Part shown: in pieces, positions 22,460 through 32,602 of the stretch | How the letters are laid out: each line of letters starts with the position of its first letter | Numbering within the stretch: the first letter of the stretch is position 1 | NCBI RefSeq assembly: GCF_964204645.1 | Contig: NC_134027.1 | Location: 17,286,485-17,350,484, forward strand | DNA: 64,000 bases | DNA from: Tubulanus polymorphus | Lineage: Eukaryota; Nemertea; Palaeonemertea; Tubulaniformes; Tubulanidae | Direction: 5' to 3' | Made by a program: the position numbers and the translations under genes | The notes under the pieces: generated by a model | The model's database searches: none | The model's input: the letters and a program-made list of their open reading frames with translations, nothing else | Told to the model about the DNA's origin: nothing

Positions 22460-23359
22460 ATGGGAGGTGAAAAGAAAATAAAATCTAAAAATGGTGATGT
22501 TCCAATTGAAAAAACTTAACAGAAACAAAATTAACTCCAGATGATGGTGCTTTGAATAATGTTACAACAAATAATAATTATGAATATTATCTTTATTGTA
22601 AACATCAATTAGAAATATTAATATCATCTGGAAAATGTAAAAATTTTATCGGTAAAAATTTAACTTATAATGAATTAGATACAATGAAATCAGATGAAAT
22701 TATTAGATTATTTAAGACTTATGAAACCGCGAGAACAACTAGAATTAATGACGCGATCACAGAAAATGTAGTAAAAGGTTATAGTAAATTATGTAATTAT
22801 ATGCTGCCAATTCAAGAGGAAAATAGATTATATGCTGATTTGAAAAATGATTATTTAGTTATGACTGAATTAAATAAATGGATTGGATATTTATCATTTC
22901 AATTAGGTGGATTTATGACATTATTATCAACTGGACTTATGACATTTTCAAATATTGAAAGTAAAAATATTTCTATAATAAATGAACAAGGTGGAAGAAG
23001 TGAAGAAAAACCGAGATCACAGAAACAAATTGAATGGTCTCGGCAATTAGGAATTAAATCACAAGAATATAAAAAAGCTGTAAAAGAAAAAATAAGTAAT
23101 AAAAATGTTAATAAAAATGGTGAATATTGTTATTTCTACTCCTTCTAATGATAGAATATTTGATAAATGTCAATATTTTACAGTTGGATTTGTAATTGTA
23201 TTCATTTTGATTGGGTGTAATTGGTATAAGAAATCAAATAAAATTCATGATATTAATAATTCTGAAACAACTGCTATCAAAAATGAAAATACTTCTGAAA
23301 TTCCAAAATTGATAATAAAAAAATGGATTAATATTTTAGATAAAAAGCAAAAAAAATAA
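22460..23359 (+). pseudogene. Conserved Polinton protein with hydrophobic segments, two frameshifts
   Basis: It starts in GTTATATAAATGGG. The frame shifts near 22516 and 23140. The central part (22552-23148) reads YEYYLYCKHQLEILISSGKC and KNFIGKNLTYNELDTMKSDE, a pattern I recognise from invertebrate Polintons (unknown function). A hydrophobic stretch (LGGFMTLLSTGLMTF) and a basic QIEWSRQLGIKSQEYKKA motif follow, then a C-terminal membrane segment (FTVGFVIVFILIGC). Element B's copy (41566-41994, minus) lacks the middle of the protein in frame. Confidence 0.6.
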
Positions 23360-23468
23360 TTGAATATCTCACTACTTTTGTCTATCTATGCGGGGCAATT
23401 AAATTGTCCAGATAAGTCATTTCGGATTCTAGATATCCATTATTTTTAATAATTTATTTTTTTAAATT

Positions 23469-23760
23469 TAATCAACAATTTCTAAATCATGATGGCCATC
23501 TTCATTTTTCCATGATAGATTATTTTAAATCCTTCTAAATCTTTTAATTCCTCTGTACTCAATGAAACCCATTTATCAGGTAAAAATACTTTAAATTCTC
23601 GCGATGTACTAACATTGCAGTAGCTTAAATTAGCTGATACTTTCTCTCCATATTTTGTTTTTATCTTTTCTAATTTCAATACTTTATGTTCAATTTCTTT
23701 TGTAACATCAACTAACTTTTTTATTTCAAATAGTTTTTTTGCTGGTTTTATTCTGTTATT
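23469..23760 (-). pseudogene. Small conserved terminal gene (copy of 49109-49450), start and end damaged
   Basis: The minus-strand reading contains VLKLEKIKTKYGEKVSANLS and FKVFLPDKWVSLSTEELKD, paralleling KYLITNIDAVTNRYGSKLV and FRTYLPDRFHRLSSEDLEE in element C. The best upstream position has a T-run and AAATA where ATG is expected, so the normal start seems lost; an internal ATG at 23679 is possible. A frameshift near 23490 moves the tail HHDLEIVD out of frame. It lies next to the right inverted repeat, as in B and C where it is the first gene. Function is unknown. Confidence 0.6.
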
Positions 23761-23775
23761 TGTTGTTAAAAAATT

Positions 23776-24094
23776 ACTTGTGGTGATGAGTGGGGATTAC
23801 TTCCCCTTGTATATAACAGGCACGCTATTAACCGTTCTCACCCAAGCCTCACAGCATCTATTTATCCGAGCACAGTTGACACGCAATCACTGTACTACAG
23901 TAATAGCACACGCGTTAATAACCGTTCTCGGTAGCGACTCACTGTATCTATCTATCCACGCGCAGTTGTTGTTACGCGCACTCACTGTATATGTGCATCA
24001 CAGAGCAATCGTCTGTTCTCACTAGAGCCTAGCTGTGATGAGTGGTGTCTCGACCTCTCGACCTCTGGTATGAAAACGCCATCTTCTAATTACT
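23776..24094 (-). repeat. Right terminal inverted repeat of element A
   Basis: Inverted copy of 8020-8338, ending CTTCTAATTACT. Confidence 0.93.
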
Positions 24095-24100
24095 CGAATC
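24095..24100 (+). repeat. 6-bp target-site duplication, right copy (CGAATC)
   Basis: Matches 8014-8019. Confidence 0.9.
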
Positions 24101-24815
24101 CTTCAATCACGATTTATGCAAACTAAGGTGAAAACCGTTTAAATCAGTTTCCGTTCTGCTTATGTATAGACACTCTCCGGACTCGATATACAGCCGCTCG
24201 GACTGATGCTAAGGGCAGTCAATTTACTCCCGACGTGTCGTTTTATCAACATAACACTATATCAATGTTCGATAACCAAGGAATACCTGGTCGAATCAAT
24301 ACCGCCCGGTGGTCACACACAAAAATCGGATCAGATCACATCAGATCGATGATTTTAAGAACCTCCTCAATCCAAACAGATTGAAATATAGACGTAGTTG
24401 ATACATACGCCGACAGATGATCGGTGCGATTACCCTCGCAACACCAACGGACCCTGTTTTGACAGGACGGAAAGTACTCTCCACACGAGACGAGGAAAGC
24501 CCGTCCCACCTTTGCAAAAATCTAACATCCATATCGGTTCTCACCACTACCCGCCACTGTAAGGCCACGAATGTGTTGATACACACGCCATCTATCTGAT
24601 TAGGCTATCACTACTATTCGCAATGACTTATAATATGGAACACTCATACACCGACGTCTGTTTATAATAAAAAGAAATAACACAATGTGTACCTCACATC
24701 TCAATATGAATTACTCAGTTTTATTTCTACTGTGAATATTAAAATTATTACATTGCTACACCCTCGTGAAACTGGCTGTGTTATTATAAGTATTATAAAA
24801 TGATATTAGCATCTC
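24101..24815. other. Flanking DNA, no gene recognised
   Basis: GC content is higher than in the Polinton DNA. It could be the 3' continuation of the interrupted Penelope-like element, but I see no GIY-YIG motif and cannot support it. Confidence 0.4.
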
Positions 24816-24913
24816 TTTAGGTTAATACTAAATTGACTAGGTTAGTTAAAGTTAAAGAATTTTTATTCAAAATATAAAGTATTCTCTTTTGAAAAGAATT
24901 GTAAAAGAAAATA

Positions 24914-25638
24914 TTAAAAATTAAAATAGAAATAATAGATTGTTGAAGATATGTAATTTTTATTAAATTTTATTTGAGATAATAAAGATTCAACGTATTG
25001 TTCATTATTCGGATCATTGTTCCATTGATCAATAAATTTCTTTGCCTTTGTTAACTGTTCTAAATATAACTGTAAATCTAGTGTATTAAATTTTATTTTA
25101 TTTTCTTTCTTTTCAGGAGGTCTTAAATTTTTCCAATTCCAAATAAGTTTTTTATTGTATTCATCATTCATGTTAAATTTAGATATCGGTAACGTATGAT
25201 CAATATAAAAAAAATCTCCATAATTATCTATATTCATTTGACTATCGAATTGATATATTATCCATGATTTAAGAAATTTATCTGTACAACCCAACAAATT
25301 AGATAGTGTTTCTGAATGTGTTTCTTTGTTGAATAATTGTGTTAATCTAGTCCTTAAACATTGTTTCAATCTGAAATTAAGATCTGTTTGATATCTTTCT
25401 ATCATATATTCTGTCATATAATCATTATAAGCTTCTCTATTATCTTCTCGATATTGTTCCGTATATAGTTTAAAACAAGTTTTACAGCAATATTGAAAAC
25501 CATCTTTGCTAATCTTACGCTTACTAAATTCTGTTGTAGCTAATTTCTTGTAGTATATATTGAACACTTCTTGTAGTATATATTGATAACACCAGTGTTA
25601 TTTGTAATATTGATAGTTTGTGGTTGTTCTGGTTCCAT
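24914..25638 (-). pseudogene. Free-standing HNH endonuclease, N-terminal zinc motif disrupted
   Basis: It starts at the ATG in GTATAATAAATGG on the minus strand. The HNH core reads YFIDHTLPISKF-type (DFFYIDHTLPISKFNMND) followed by KLIWNWKNLRP. Upstream are the Cys pair CCKTCFKLYTEQY and a helical region (RYQTDLNFRLKQCLRTRL). The first CxxC (KKCSKC in B and D) is lost through a short tandem duplication near 25540-25590, which also breaks the frame. Relatives act as homing-type or virus HNH nucleases; the target is unknown. Copies are at 42232-42990 and 63846. Confidence 0.75.
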
Positions 25639-25773
25639 TTATTATACATATTTTTTTACTAAATTGGTTAATATTTTAGAATCCTCTTCCATTTCTTCGA
25701 CCAACGTCATCCTTTTTCATTCCTAGCTGCTTTTGATAAGTTGTTTCAGTTCCTTGATATCTAAATCCTACCA

Positions 25774-26090
25774 CTGGGCAAAAGCGCGCATACAGGCGCA
25801 CTTTTGCTTAATGCGCATGCGCTACTCATAATTGAAACGACTGAACATAAAATATCAAAACGTGTTCGCATTAGGCAAAAGCGCTCTTATAGGAGCGCGT
25901 TTGCTTAATGCGCATGCGCTAATCATAATTATATATTCATTCTGTAAATTCTGTAAAAAAGAAACAACCGGCATAAAATATTAAAACGCGTTCGCATTAG
26001 GCAAAACCGCTCTTATAGGAGCACTTTTGCTTAATGCGCATGCGCAAATCATTATTGAAACGACCGAACATAGAACATTCACCAAGCAGA
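25774..26090. repeat. Three GC-rich direct repeats with internal palindromes in element E insert
   Basis: Units of about 105-120 bp contain GGCAAAAGCGC...GGAGCGC(T/G)TTTGCTTAATGC and GCGCATGCGC. Arms GCAAAAGCGC/GCGC(T)TTTGC can pair around a short loop. They contrast strongly with the AT-rich element. No gene is seen. Confidence 0.75.
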
Positions 26091-26240
26091 TTTACACAAT
26101 ACATATACAAGTTGTTCAGTCGTTTCTTCCAATACATCATTTACAAACATTTACAAACATTTTTTCAATTGCCGGTAAATATTTGACTACATCAACAAAT
26201 GTTAAACTTAATCATTGGAGTCTTAATGTTTTTGAAATTT

Positions 26241-26381
26241 TTATATAGTTTCTTCTTCGATCTTTTGTGATTCTTGTGCTTCTACACCAATTTCTATTGG
26301 TTTGTCTTCCATTGCTGTTGATTCCTCAGTCAGAAAGAGTATCTTGAGTTTCTCTATCACTTCTTGATGCGTATGACATTT
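26241..26381 (-). other. Possible small heat-shock protein C-terminal tail (remnant)
   Basis: An open minus-strand segment after an AG acceptor-like site encodes an end reading EDKPIEIGVEAQESQKIEE. The PIEI triplet pattern resembles the IxI tail motif of alpha-crystallin-type small heat-shock proteins, but no alpha-crystallin domain is present. It lies about 200-500 bp downstream (same strand) of heat-shock-element repeats, which is the main reason to suspect this. Weak call. Confidence 0.25.
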
Positions 26382-26569
26382 TATTAATCTAAAAGATATC
26401 AGCGGTAACTCTAATTATTTAAAAGATATACTAAATACACTTAAATATATCTAAAGGTTTCATATTTAGTAGCCCCCAATAACTACAAAAAAACAGTACT
26501 TACATTTAGATTTAGAACTGTAAACTATAAACTCCTAATTGCGTTTCGAGAGATAGAATATATCCTAAG

Positions 26570-26755
26570 CGTTATGTTACATCATCTATTCAGTTCCGGT
26601 GCGATTTCTAGAATGAACACGTCTGCGATTATGACACGTCATCTATTCACAGTTCCGGTACACCTTCTAGAATGTTCTACGCGTTTGCGATTATGACACG
26701 TCATCTATTCAGTTCCGGTACACCTTCTAGAATGTTCTAACGCGTCTGCAGTATT
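26570..26755 (-). promoter_or_regulatory. 60-bp tandem repeats with perfect heat-shock elements and CRE/UPRE-like sites
   Basis: About three 60-bp units. TTCTAGAATGTTCT (26665-26678, 26725-26738) is a perfect TTCnnGAAnnTTC heat-shock element, and a third unit has TTCTAGAATGAAC. Each is spaced from ATGACACGTCAT, which resembles CRE/UPRE-type stress sites. It probably acts as a stress-responsive promoter or enhancer. Confidence 0.6.
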
Positions 26756-27018
26756 ATGACTCATATGTCTCGGCGTCATAGTAACAGCTGTGACAGCTGT
26801 GAATTTATAGATTTATTCCATAGCTCTTTACATGAAATTTATATAGGCTCAAATAGAATCATGTTCTAGTATAAGCAAATGCTTTGTATTATATCATATC
26901 ATGTTTATATGAATTATTTCAATCACACTTTACTAACACTTTTGATGTTTAAAAATCTAACTTATACAAATATAAATATTGAAATATGTTTAAAATATAT
27001 CTATTTATCTATTCTATA

Positions 27019-27067
27019 AGAGCTCGACCTCCGACCTCTGGTCTGAAAACGCCATTTTCTAATTACT
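27019..27067 (-). repeat. Polinton terminal tip (CTAATTACT end)
   Basis: GAGCTCGACCTCCGACCTC...GAAAACGCC...CTAATTACT closely matches the right tip of element A. Confidence 0.75.
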
Positions 27068-27116
27068 TATATATGTTATTCATTTATATTTTATTCATGT
27101 ATATGAATATTTTAAC

Positions 27117-27326
27117 AGTAATAGGGATAATAGGGGTTCAGGTTAAAGGTTGAAAGGGCGAGTGATTAAAAAATGAATAATATGAAAATAATAATAATTT
27201 CTATTTGAATTAGGAGTGACTCATAAAAAAAATGAAAAATAAATTCGAGTGTGCGAGAATTATTTTTCATTTTTTATGAGCTCGACCTTTCGACCTTTGG
27301 CCTGAACCCCTATTATCCCTATTACT
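27117..27326. repeat. Terminal palindrome (i), tip-centre-tip
   Basis: It starts AGTAATAGGGATAATAGGGG and ends CCCCTATTATCCCTATTACT. The asymmetric centre reads TTCGAGTGTGCGAGAA. Arms carry AGGTTGAAAGGGCGAG and its complement-like CTCGACCTTTCGACCT. No flanking duplication is seen. Confidence 0.8.
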
Positions 27327-27329
27327 ATG

Positions 27330-27970
27330 GGCATACAGTTTATGCACTGTAGTAGCATCTGCTTTTGACAAATTTTAAGACTGGTTGGAGTGGAGAGGTT
27401 ACATGAGATACGCATGCGTAGATCCGACAGTCAATGTTCAACTTGCAAAATTTATCACAAAGTTACAATGGTGAGGTTAACTGGGTGAGGTTAAAATAAG
27501 GGAGGGCATGTAACCTCTCCATTGGTCAGCAGTTCGACAGAATTAGAAACAACCTTCAACTTCCAGGTAAGTCTCGGTTATTTTTCCAATTCTATCTAAC
27601 TGCTGACGTCATTACGAGGTTCCATGAGATGTTCAAAGTTTTGATAAATGAGTAAACCATAAAAAAACAACTATAACGCAAATCTAAAATTTACAAAAAC
27701 ATAACAGCATATATTTGCTTCAAAATTCAGCAACCCAATCTCAGGGTTTCATAGCAAAACATATCTCCAGCTCAGGCGAATAAAGCAAAATGTTCGCCTA
27801 AAAAACCACTAACAACTTATTCGCACTAACATATTTTCAAAAAAACCACAAAATCCAATCTGCCAAAACCAAGCAGTAAGTTTTCTAACAAATAACTACT
27901 CAAACTCAATGATTTTTAACAATCTTTCACTGCATAAAACAGTACAGATTTGTATACACGAATATTCCAA
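27330..27970. other. Non-coding; probable 3' flank/terminal part of the DIRS element
   Basis: An inverted pair GGAGAGGTTACATG (near 27390) and CATGTAACCTCTCC (near 27508) is the kind of short inverted repeat expected in DIRS termini. No ORF. Confidence 0.4.
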
Positions 27971-27971
27971 T

Positions 27972-28899
27972 TCAAATTACATTGAAATTTGATTCATCAG
28001 CTACAGGTTTCCTGTAATATTTTCTAAACACTGATTGATTTGACCATCCTGCCGTCTTCAATATAGATTGTATAGGAGTATTATTTCTTTCTGCCGCCGT
28101 AGTTGCCGCTGACCTAGACCTGTGAGGCGTAAAAATTTTCATGTCAACTCCTGCCCTTGTAAGCATTACTCTTATCCACCTTGACAATGTATCTCTACTT
28201 ATAGGTCCGTGTGGTTTCACATATGAAATAAAAAATTTTGTTGTATCACACCACGCAGTTTTTCTGTTCGATTAAGGTAAACTTTACAATAGTTCACAAT
28301 ACAAAGGCGTCTGTCTGGTACATAGGCTTTTAATGTTATCTCGGCCTGATTGAAACTTGGCCTAGACTGTTCTAACAAATCACCAAACCGAATTTTTAAC
28401 TTGTTTGTGGTAAGCGTTTAATTTCTCAAGTCGATCAGATATAGAGAATGTCCTCGTTGACCAGTTAACAGCGCCAGTAATAAAACAAGCTTTAATGTGA
28501 GATCTTTTAGTGACACACTAACTGCCGGAGACAGGCCTTTCAGGAAATTTAATACTGGTTCCACCGACCAAATAACCCTATTTCTGGGTAAAGCTGGCCT
28601 TAAAGTAAATATACCTCGAAATATGAATCGACAAACTATGGGTACCAGACAAATAGGAGTTTTATCTACATAAAAAAAGTAGAAAGCGCTGATCTCGCTG
28701 TATTAATGGCACTGTAACTTAGGCCTTTAGAATACAACTCAGATAATTGATCTAGTACATTAATTACATTTCCCTCGTAGGGATCGGCATTCCTCCGAGC
28801 ACAAAAACCGAGCCATTTGCGAATTTGCGTTGAGTATTGATCCCGTGAAGATTCTCGCCACGATGCCGTGATAATGTCTCTAACTTCCTGAGAAAACAT
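27972..28899 (-). pseudogene. DIRS tyrosine recombinase
   Basis: The N-terminal SAM-like part (28666-28899: SSRDQYSTQIRKWLGFC, YSAINTARSALS) and C-terminal catalytic part (27972-28220) are open. The middle is full of stops. The C-terminal part has the box II H-x-x-R (TPHRSRSAA), GWSNQSVFRKYY with the Tyr nucleophile, and TLSRWIRVML. It would integrate the circular DNA copy. Inactive as read. Confidence 0.78.
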
Positions 28900-29797
28900 T
28901 CCGTCTGTTGTTGTACGCCCGATATCCTCGCCGCGAAAAGATTCATCTTCGGTAGCTCGCTCATCTGTCTGGACGGATGCGTAAGAAGAGTGCTGTGGAC
29001 GCTGGACGATAGGAGAATAGGATAATCAATTAGCATGTTTTCACATTTAGAAAACAAATATTGTGTAGTGATCCAAACAGGAGCCACAATGATTGCCTGA
29101 GCACTTTCTGCTTGGATTTTTTTGTAGCGTCTTGCCCACCAAATAGAATGGTGGGAACGCATAGACTAACTCTTCATTCCACGGTACAGAGAATGCATCA
29201 ACTGCTTCTGCCTGTTGATCCGGTTTCCAGGAGAAAAACCTTGAAGCCTTGTGATTATTTCGGGACGCAAAAAAGATCAATAGCTGGCTCACCCCAAATT
29301 TGACACAACTTTCTTAACACTCTCTCATGCAGGCCCCATTCAGTGTTATCATGGTCAGTACGACTCATAGCGTCTGCCTCAGTGTTTAGGGCTCCTGGCA
29401 GATAAGCAGCTGTCAACCATAAACCTCTAGCCTTGCACCAAAGCCAAGTTTCCCTAGCTATAGCATTACATCTTTCCTTTCTGCCGCCCATATTATTTAA
29501 GTAGGCGACCGCGACTTGATTATCAATCAAGATATGAGTATCCGTTTCCGTTTTACACAAAGCTTGTAGGGTGAAAAGGGCAGCTTTCATCTCAAGTTGG
29601 TTTATATGCAATGCTGCGTCCCAGCTATACCAATTTCCATCCGTCTTAAGATTTCCTCTTGTTCCTCCCCACCCTATGCCACTAGCGTCAGAAGTGAGGA
29701 AAATTTCTGCTGGGGGCCTGGAGATTGGATGGCTAACTTTCATTATATTTTGAGTCCACCACTGCAGATCCTCTCTGCGCTCTTGATTGAGTTTCAT
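28764..29797 (-). pseudogene. DIRS RNase H region and linker
   Basis: 29255-29797 encodes an RNase H fold with IFLTSDASGIGWGG (first Asp), HINQLEMKAALFTLQAL (Glu) and HILIDNQVAVAYLNNMGG (Asp), then LPGALNTEADAMSR. It continues after a frame change near 29260 with FASRNNHKASRFFSW, a segment typical of DIRS polyproteins downstream of RNase H. Confidence 0.75.
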
Positions 29798-30076
29798 TTT
29801 AGCGTTATAATTTCCAGCAGAATTGTTCAGCTCTCTAGTCTAAAGATTGTCACACCTTCTATAGTATAGTTTGCCATACTCAACGGCTTAAAACTAGCCA
29901 CCATCGTACCCACTAGAACTGCTAAGTCCTGTATCTTAATAGACTCTTTTTTGAGGGCGTTGCTGGCAAGTTTCAAAATGTTTCCCTTCTTTCTTGAGTG
30001 AGGGATATAGTCATTTTTATAGAATCAAAAACCACGCCAGCAAACGTAACCCTTTGAGCAGTGTCCATTATTGATT

Positions 30077-31051
30077 TTACAGGATGAGTAATGAAACCTG
30101 CGCAATCAGCTCATGGGTATCCCTGACAGTCTTTCTGCACAGTTGTAAGGTCTGAGCGACCATAAAACAGTCATCAATCCAGGTAACCAATTGATGACCC
30201 TGCTTCCTCAATTGAGAGAGAATCACCTTGACAATCTTAGTGAACAACCTCGGAGCTGACGTTAGTCCGTTCGGCATGGCATTGTAGGAATAGTTTTTAT
30301 CTCTCCACCTGAACTTGAAATATTTTCTAAATTGGTCTGCAACAGGAATACAATAATACGCATCTTTCCAATCAATAGTGGCCATAAAACATTTAGGAGT
30401 AATCAAGTTAATGGAAGAATCTAGGGTGTCCATCTTAAAATGATGATATACAATGACTTCATTAAGTTCAGTAAGATCTAAGATAACTCTCAAAGATCCA
30501 TCTTTCTTATCTCTAGTAAATATGTTGAATACAAATTGGTCTCGTTCTTTTTTCGACTCTTGAATGACACATTTCTGGAGCATTTTCTCTTCTTCCAAAT
30601 CTATCTTGTGTGACTTGGTGACATTAAAACAGTATGGTTTAGGTTCTCTAAACTTGTTGGGTACATTCTCAAATTCTATTTCGATGCCCCTAACCAACGA
30701 CAGGATGTGTCGATCAGACGAAAGAGTTTTCCAAAAATCCAAAAACTGAGCAATTCTGCCAGCTTTAAAATTGTTTACATCTGACTGAGCTTTAGCCAAG
30801 ATGGACACCTTATATTCATCCCACTCTAGATCAAAACTAGTTACCTGCCTGTTAGCTACTTGTTCCTTTCGGCCTTCTTTTTGGTGCCCTGGTTGCTTTG
30901 GTATGACCTCACTCTGTTGCCGCGGCCTCTCTGTTACTGAGTGATGGTATTGTTGGTTGGAGGATTGATTATTGGAGTACTGTTGGCGGGAGCGTTGGTA
31001 TTGGTAATGGTACGCACCGCCACCTCGTTTCGTTAGAAAATGAGGTCTCAT
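30077..31051 (-). pseudogene. DIRS reverse transcriptase
   Basis: The ORF of 324 codons has FTRDKKDGSLRVILDLTELN, HHFKMDTLDSS, MATIDWKDAYYCIPV (motif A), NAMPNGLTSAPRLFTKI (motif B) and VTWIDDCFMVA (catalytic IDD). A Gln/Arg-rich basic N-terminus precedes it. The thumb continues in other frames to about 29800. Confidence 0.8.
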
Positions 31052-31138
31052 TTTATAATTCTGTATTTTAGAGTCACGTTGAGAATACTCTTTGTCGAAT
31101 ATGGCGCAAACTTTAGAGAGGTCATTGAGCTCTTTGAG

Positions 31139-31202
31139 CTCTCATTTTTCTACTCACTCGCCCTCTCAACCTTTAACCTGAACCCCTATATTCTCAATTA
31201 CT
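31139..31202. repeat. Half of terminal palindrome (iv) at the left edge of element B
   Basis: CTACTCACTCGCCCTCTCAACC...CCCCTATATTCTCAATTACT matches the inner half of the palindromes at 46284 and 48893. The outer half is missing at the DIRS side. Confidence 0.7.
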
Positions 31203-31299
31203 CCTAATAATGTTCATATATATGAATAACATATAAATGAATAACATTTATAAATGAATAACTTCTAAAATCAATTTTAATAAAAAATATGTTATTAAA

Positions 31300-31641
31300 A
31301 TGGAGAGTAAACAAATACACAGTGAATTCTTAAATAGAATCAAAGATATTACAAATGTCAAATCTGTATATTATAAATTTAAGAAGTTAAATAAATTAAC
31401 AATTCATAAGAAATATTTAATTAAAAATATTGATACAGCTTCTAATAAATATGGGGATAGATTAATAATTCACTTAGAATATGAAGGGTTAAAATGAAAT
31501 AAATATAAATTCGGAACATATTTACCAGATAGATTTTATGGATTATCAAGTGAAGATTTAGAAGAATTACGTTCAGGTTTTTTCTATTTCATATATAAAG
31601 GTAAGAACGAAAAAGGGCACCATGAAATAGATTTCGAATAA
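31300..31641 (+). pseudogene. Small conserved terminal gene (element B), one stop
   Basis: First gene inside the left end, 113-codon frame. TGA at 31495 sits where element C has GGA. It contains FLNRIKDITNVKSVYYKF and YLPDRF. Unknown function; see the intact copy at 49109. Confidence 0.65.
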
Positions 31642-31655
31642 AATATGTAAAATAA

Positions 31656-32415
31656 ATGGCAGAATTAAAAGAATACAGAATATTTCATTTCATTATTTTG
31701 ATTCAAGAAGACTTACAAATTATAAATCACATAATTTACTTGTACAATTAGATAGATAATTTGAAAAATTGCGTTGATTTAAAATTAGTAAATATAAGTA
31801 TATGTAATTCGTTTTATAATGTATCGGATAAAAGTCAATTTATTCTTTGATGATTCATGTAAGGAGAAATAATAAATGATATCATCTATTTTTAAGACCA
31901 GGATTATATAATTTAGAGACTTTAGCGCAAGAAATTAATGGAAAAGGTAAAACAAAAATGAGCGCAGCTGCTGGATTTGGAATTAAATTTTTAAAAAGCG
32001 ATAATAATAATAAATTAAGAATTAAGTTAGCTAATGAAGAACAACATAAATTTATAGTAAGAAAACCATTAGCTAAGCTGTTAGGAATTACACCAAATAA
32101 ACTTTATTCAAATGTTGATTCTACACCAAATATAATGCCTTTTACACATTTTTATATTTATTGCAATTTAATTGATCCTACAAAAACATTTGAAGCAACT
32201 AAAGATACAATTTGTAATTCTAGTATATTGAATATTTTACCATTAAAAAATTTCAAACAATTTGGAACTCAAATAAATTATAATTTAGGTGAATGTGATT
32301 TTAAACCATGCATTCTACATTCTAACAATTTTGAATTAGAAATAAGAAATCATAATGGATACTTAATTGATTTTGACTTTCCTGTAATTTATGAATTAGT
32401 TATAAGATGTAAAGA
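31656..32415 (+). pseudogene. Putative penton/minor capsid protein (element B)
   Basis: The start is in AAAATAAATGG. The N-terminal third is frame-broken; 31958-32415 is open with KLLGITPNKLYSN, THFYIYCNLIDPTKTFEA and NGYLIDFDFPVIYELVIRC. It runs in frame into the remnant of the small membrane protein because a deletion removed its stop and the following gene. Confidence 0.6.
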
Positions 32416-32417
32416 TA

Positions 32418-32583
32418 AATTGACTGTTGGTTATACAATGGTATTAAAAAAGTATTTAGAACGGGAAGTATTAATGTTGATAAATTTGATATAAATGATA
32501 TTTTGAAATTAACGTTAGCAGTAACTTTATCTAATTTAACAATTGATTATTTTGAAAAACAAAAATATATTCCTCCTATATAA
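32418..32583 (+). pseudogene. Remnant of small membrane protein fused to penton-like gene
   Basis: TVGYTMVLKK corresponds to TVGYSMVLKK of the copy at 16349. The equivalents of 15972-16400 are deleted. A frameshift follows near 32470, then the conserved end KYIPPI. Confidence 0.65.
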
Positions 32584-32602
32584 ATGCATAATTTCTAAAT
32601 AA

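Larger units (their letters stand above)
8020..24094 (+). mobile_element. Element A: complete Polinton/Maverick (adintovirus-type) element, 16,075 bp
   Basis: Boundaries are defined by 319-bp terminal inverted repeats starting AGTAATTAGAAG and ending CTTCTAATTACT, flanked by CGAATC on both sides. Left to right it holds PolB (+, with intein), a zinc-finger gene (-), a compact block of virion-type genes (+) from penton-like to major capsid protein, a fused integrase/ATPase remnant (+), a conserved membrane-protein gene (+) and a small gene (-) by the right repeat. Polintons encode integrase and protein-primed PolB and many appear to be viruses. No protease gene was recognised. Many genes carry one or a few nonsense or frameshift changes, so this copy is probably non-autonomous. 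Confidence 0.92.
24816..27326 (-). mobile_element. Element E: truncated Polinton end with HNH gene and terminal palindrome
   Basis: The left edge matches the sequence beside the HNH gene in element B (24816-24900 versus about 42055-42140). The right part (about 26880-27000) is the reverse complement of 63720-63790 in element D. It ends in a Polinton tip (27019-27067) and a palindrome (27117-27326). Relative to D it carries about 1.2 kb of extra DNA (about 25680-26870). Confidence 0.7.
27972..31060 (-). mobile_element. DIRS-like tyrosine-recombinase retrotransposon, decayed
   Basis: Minus-strand order is RT, RNase H, then tyrosine recombinase, the DIRS-group arrangement; no gag-like ORF was recognised. 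Multiple stops and frame changes lie in the RT/RNase H junction (about 29800-30070) and the middle of the recombinase (about 28230-28660). It sits between element E and element B. Confidence 0.78.

Noticed and set aside
8020-24094. Giant-virus or poxvirus insertion
   Set aside because: TAAATG-type motifs and an intein hinted at it, but integrase, 6-bp target duplication, AG...CT inverted repeats and a protein-primed-type PolB define a Polinton/adintovirus-type element.
24101-24600. GIY-YIG endonuclease end of the Penelope-like element to the right of element A
   Set aside because: Expected if the element was split, but no GIY-YIG or downstream motif could be read in any frame.
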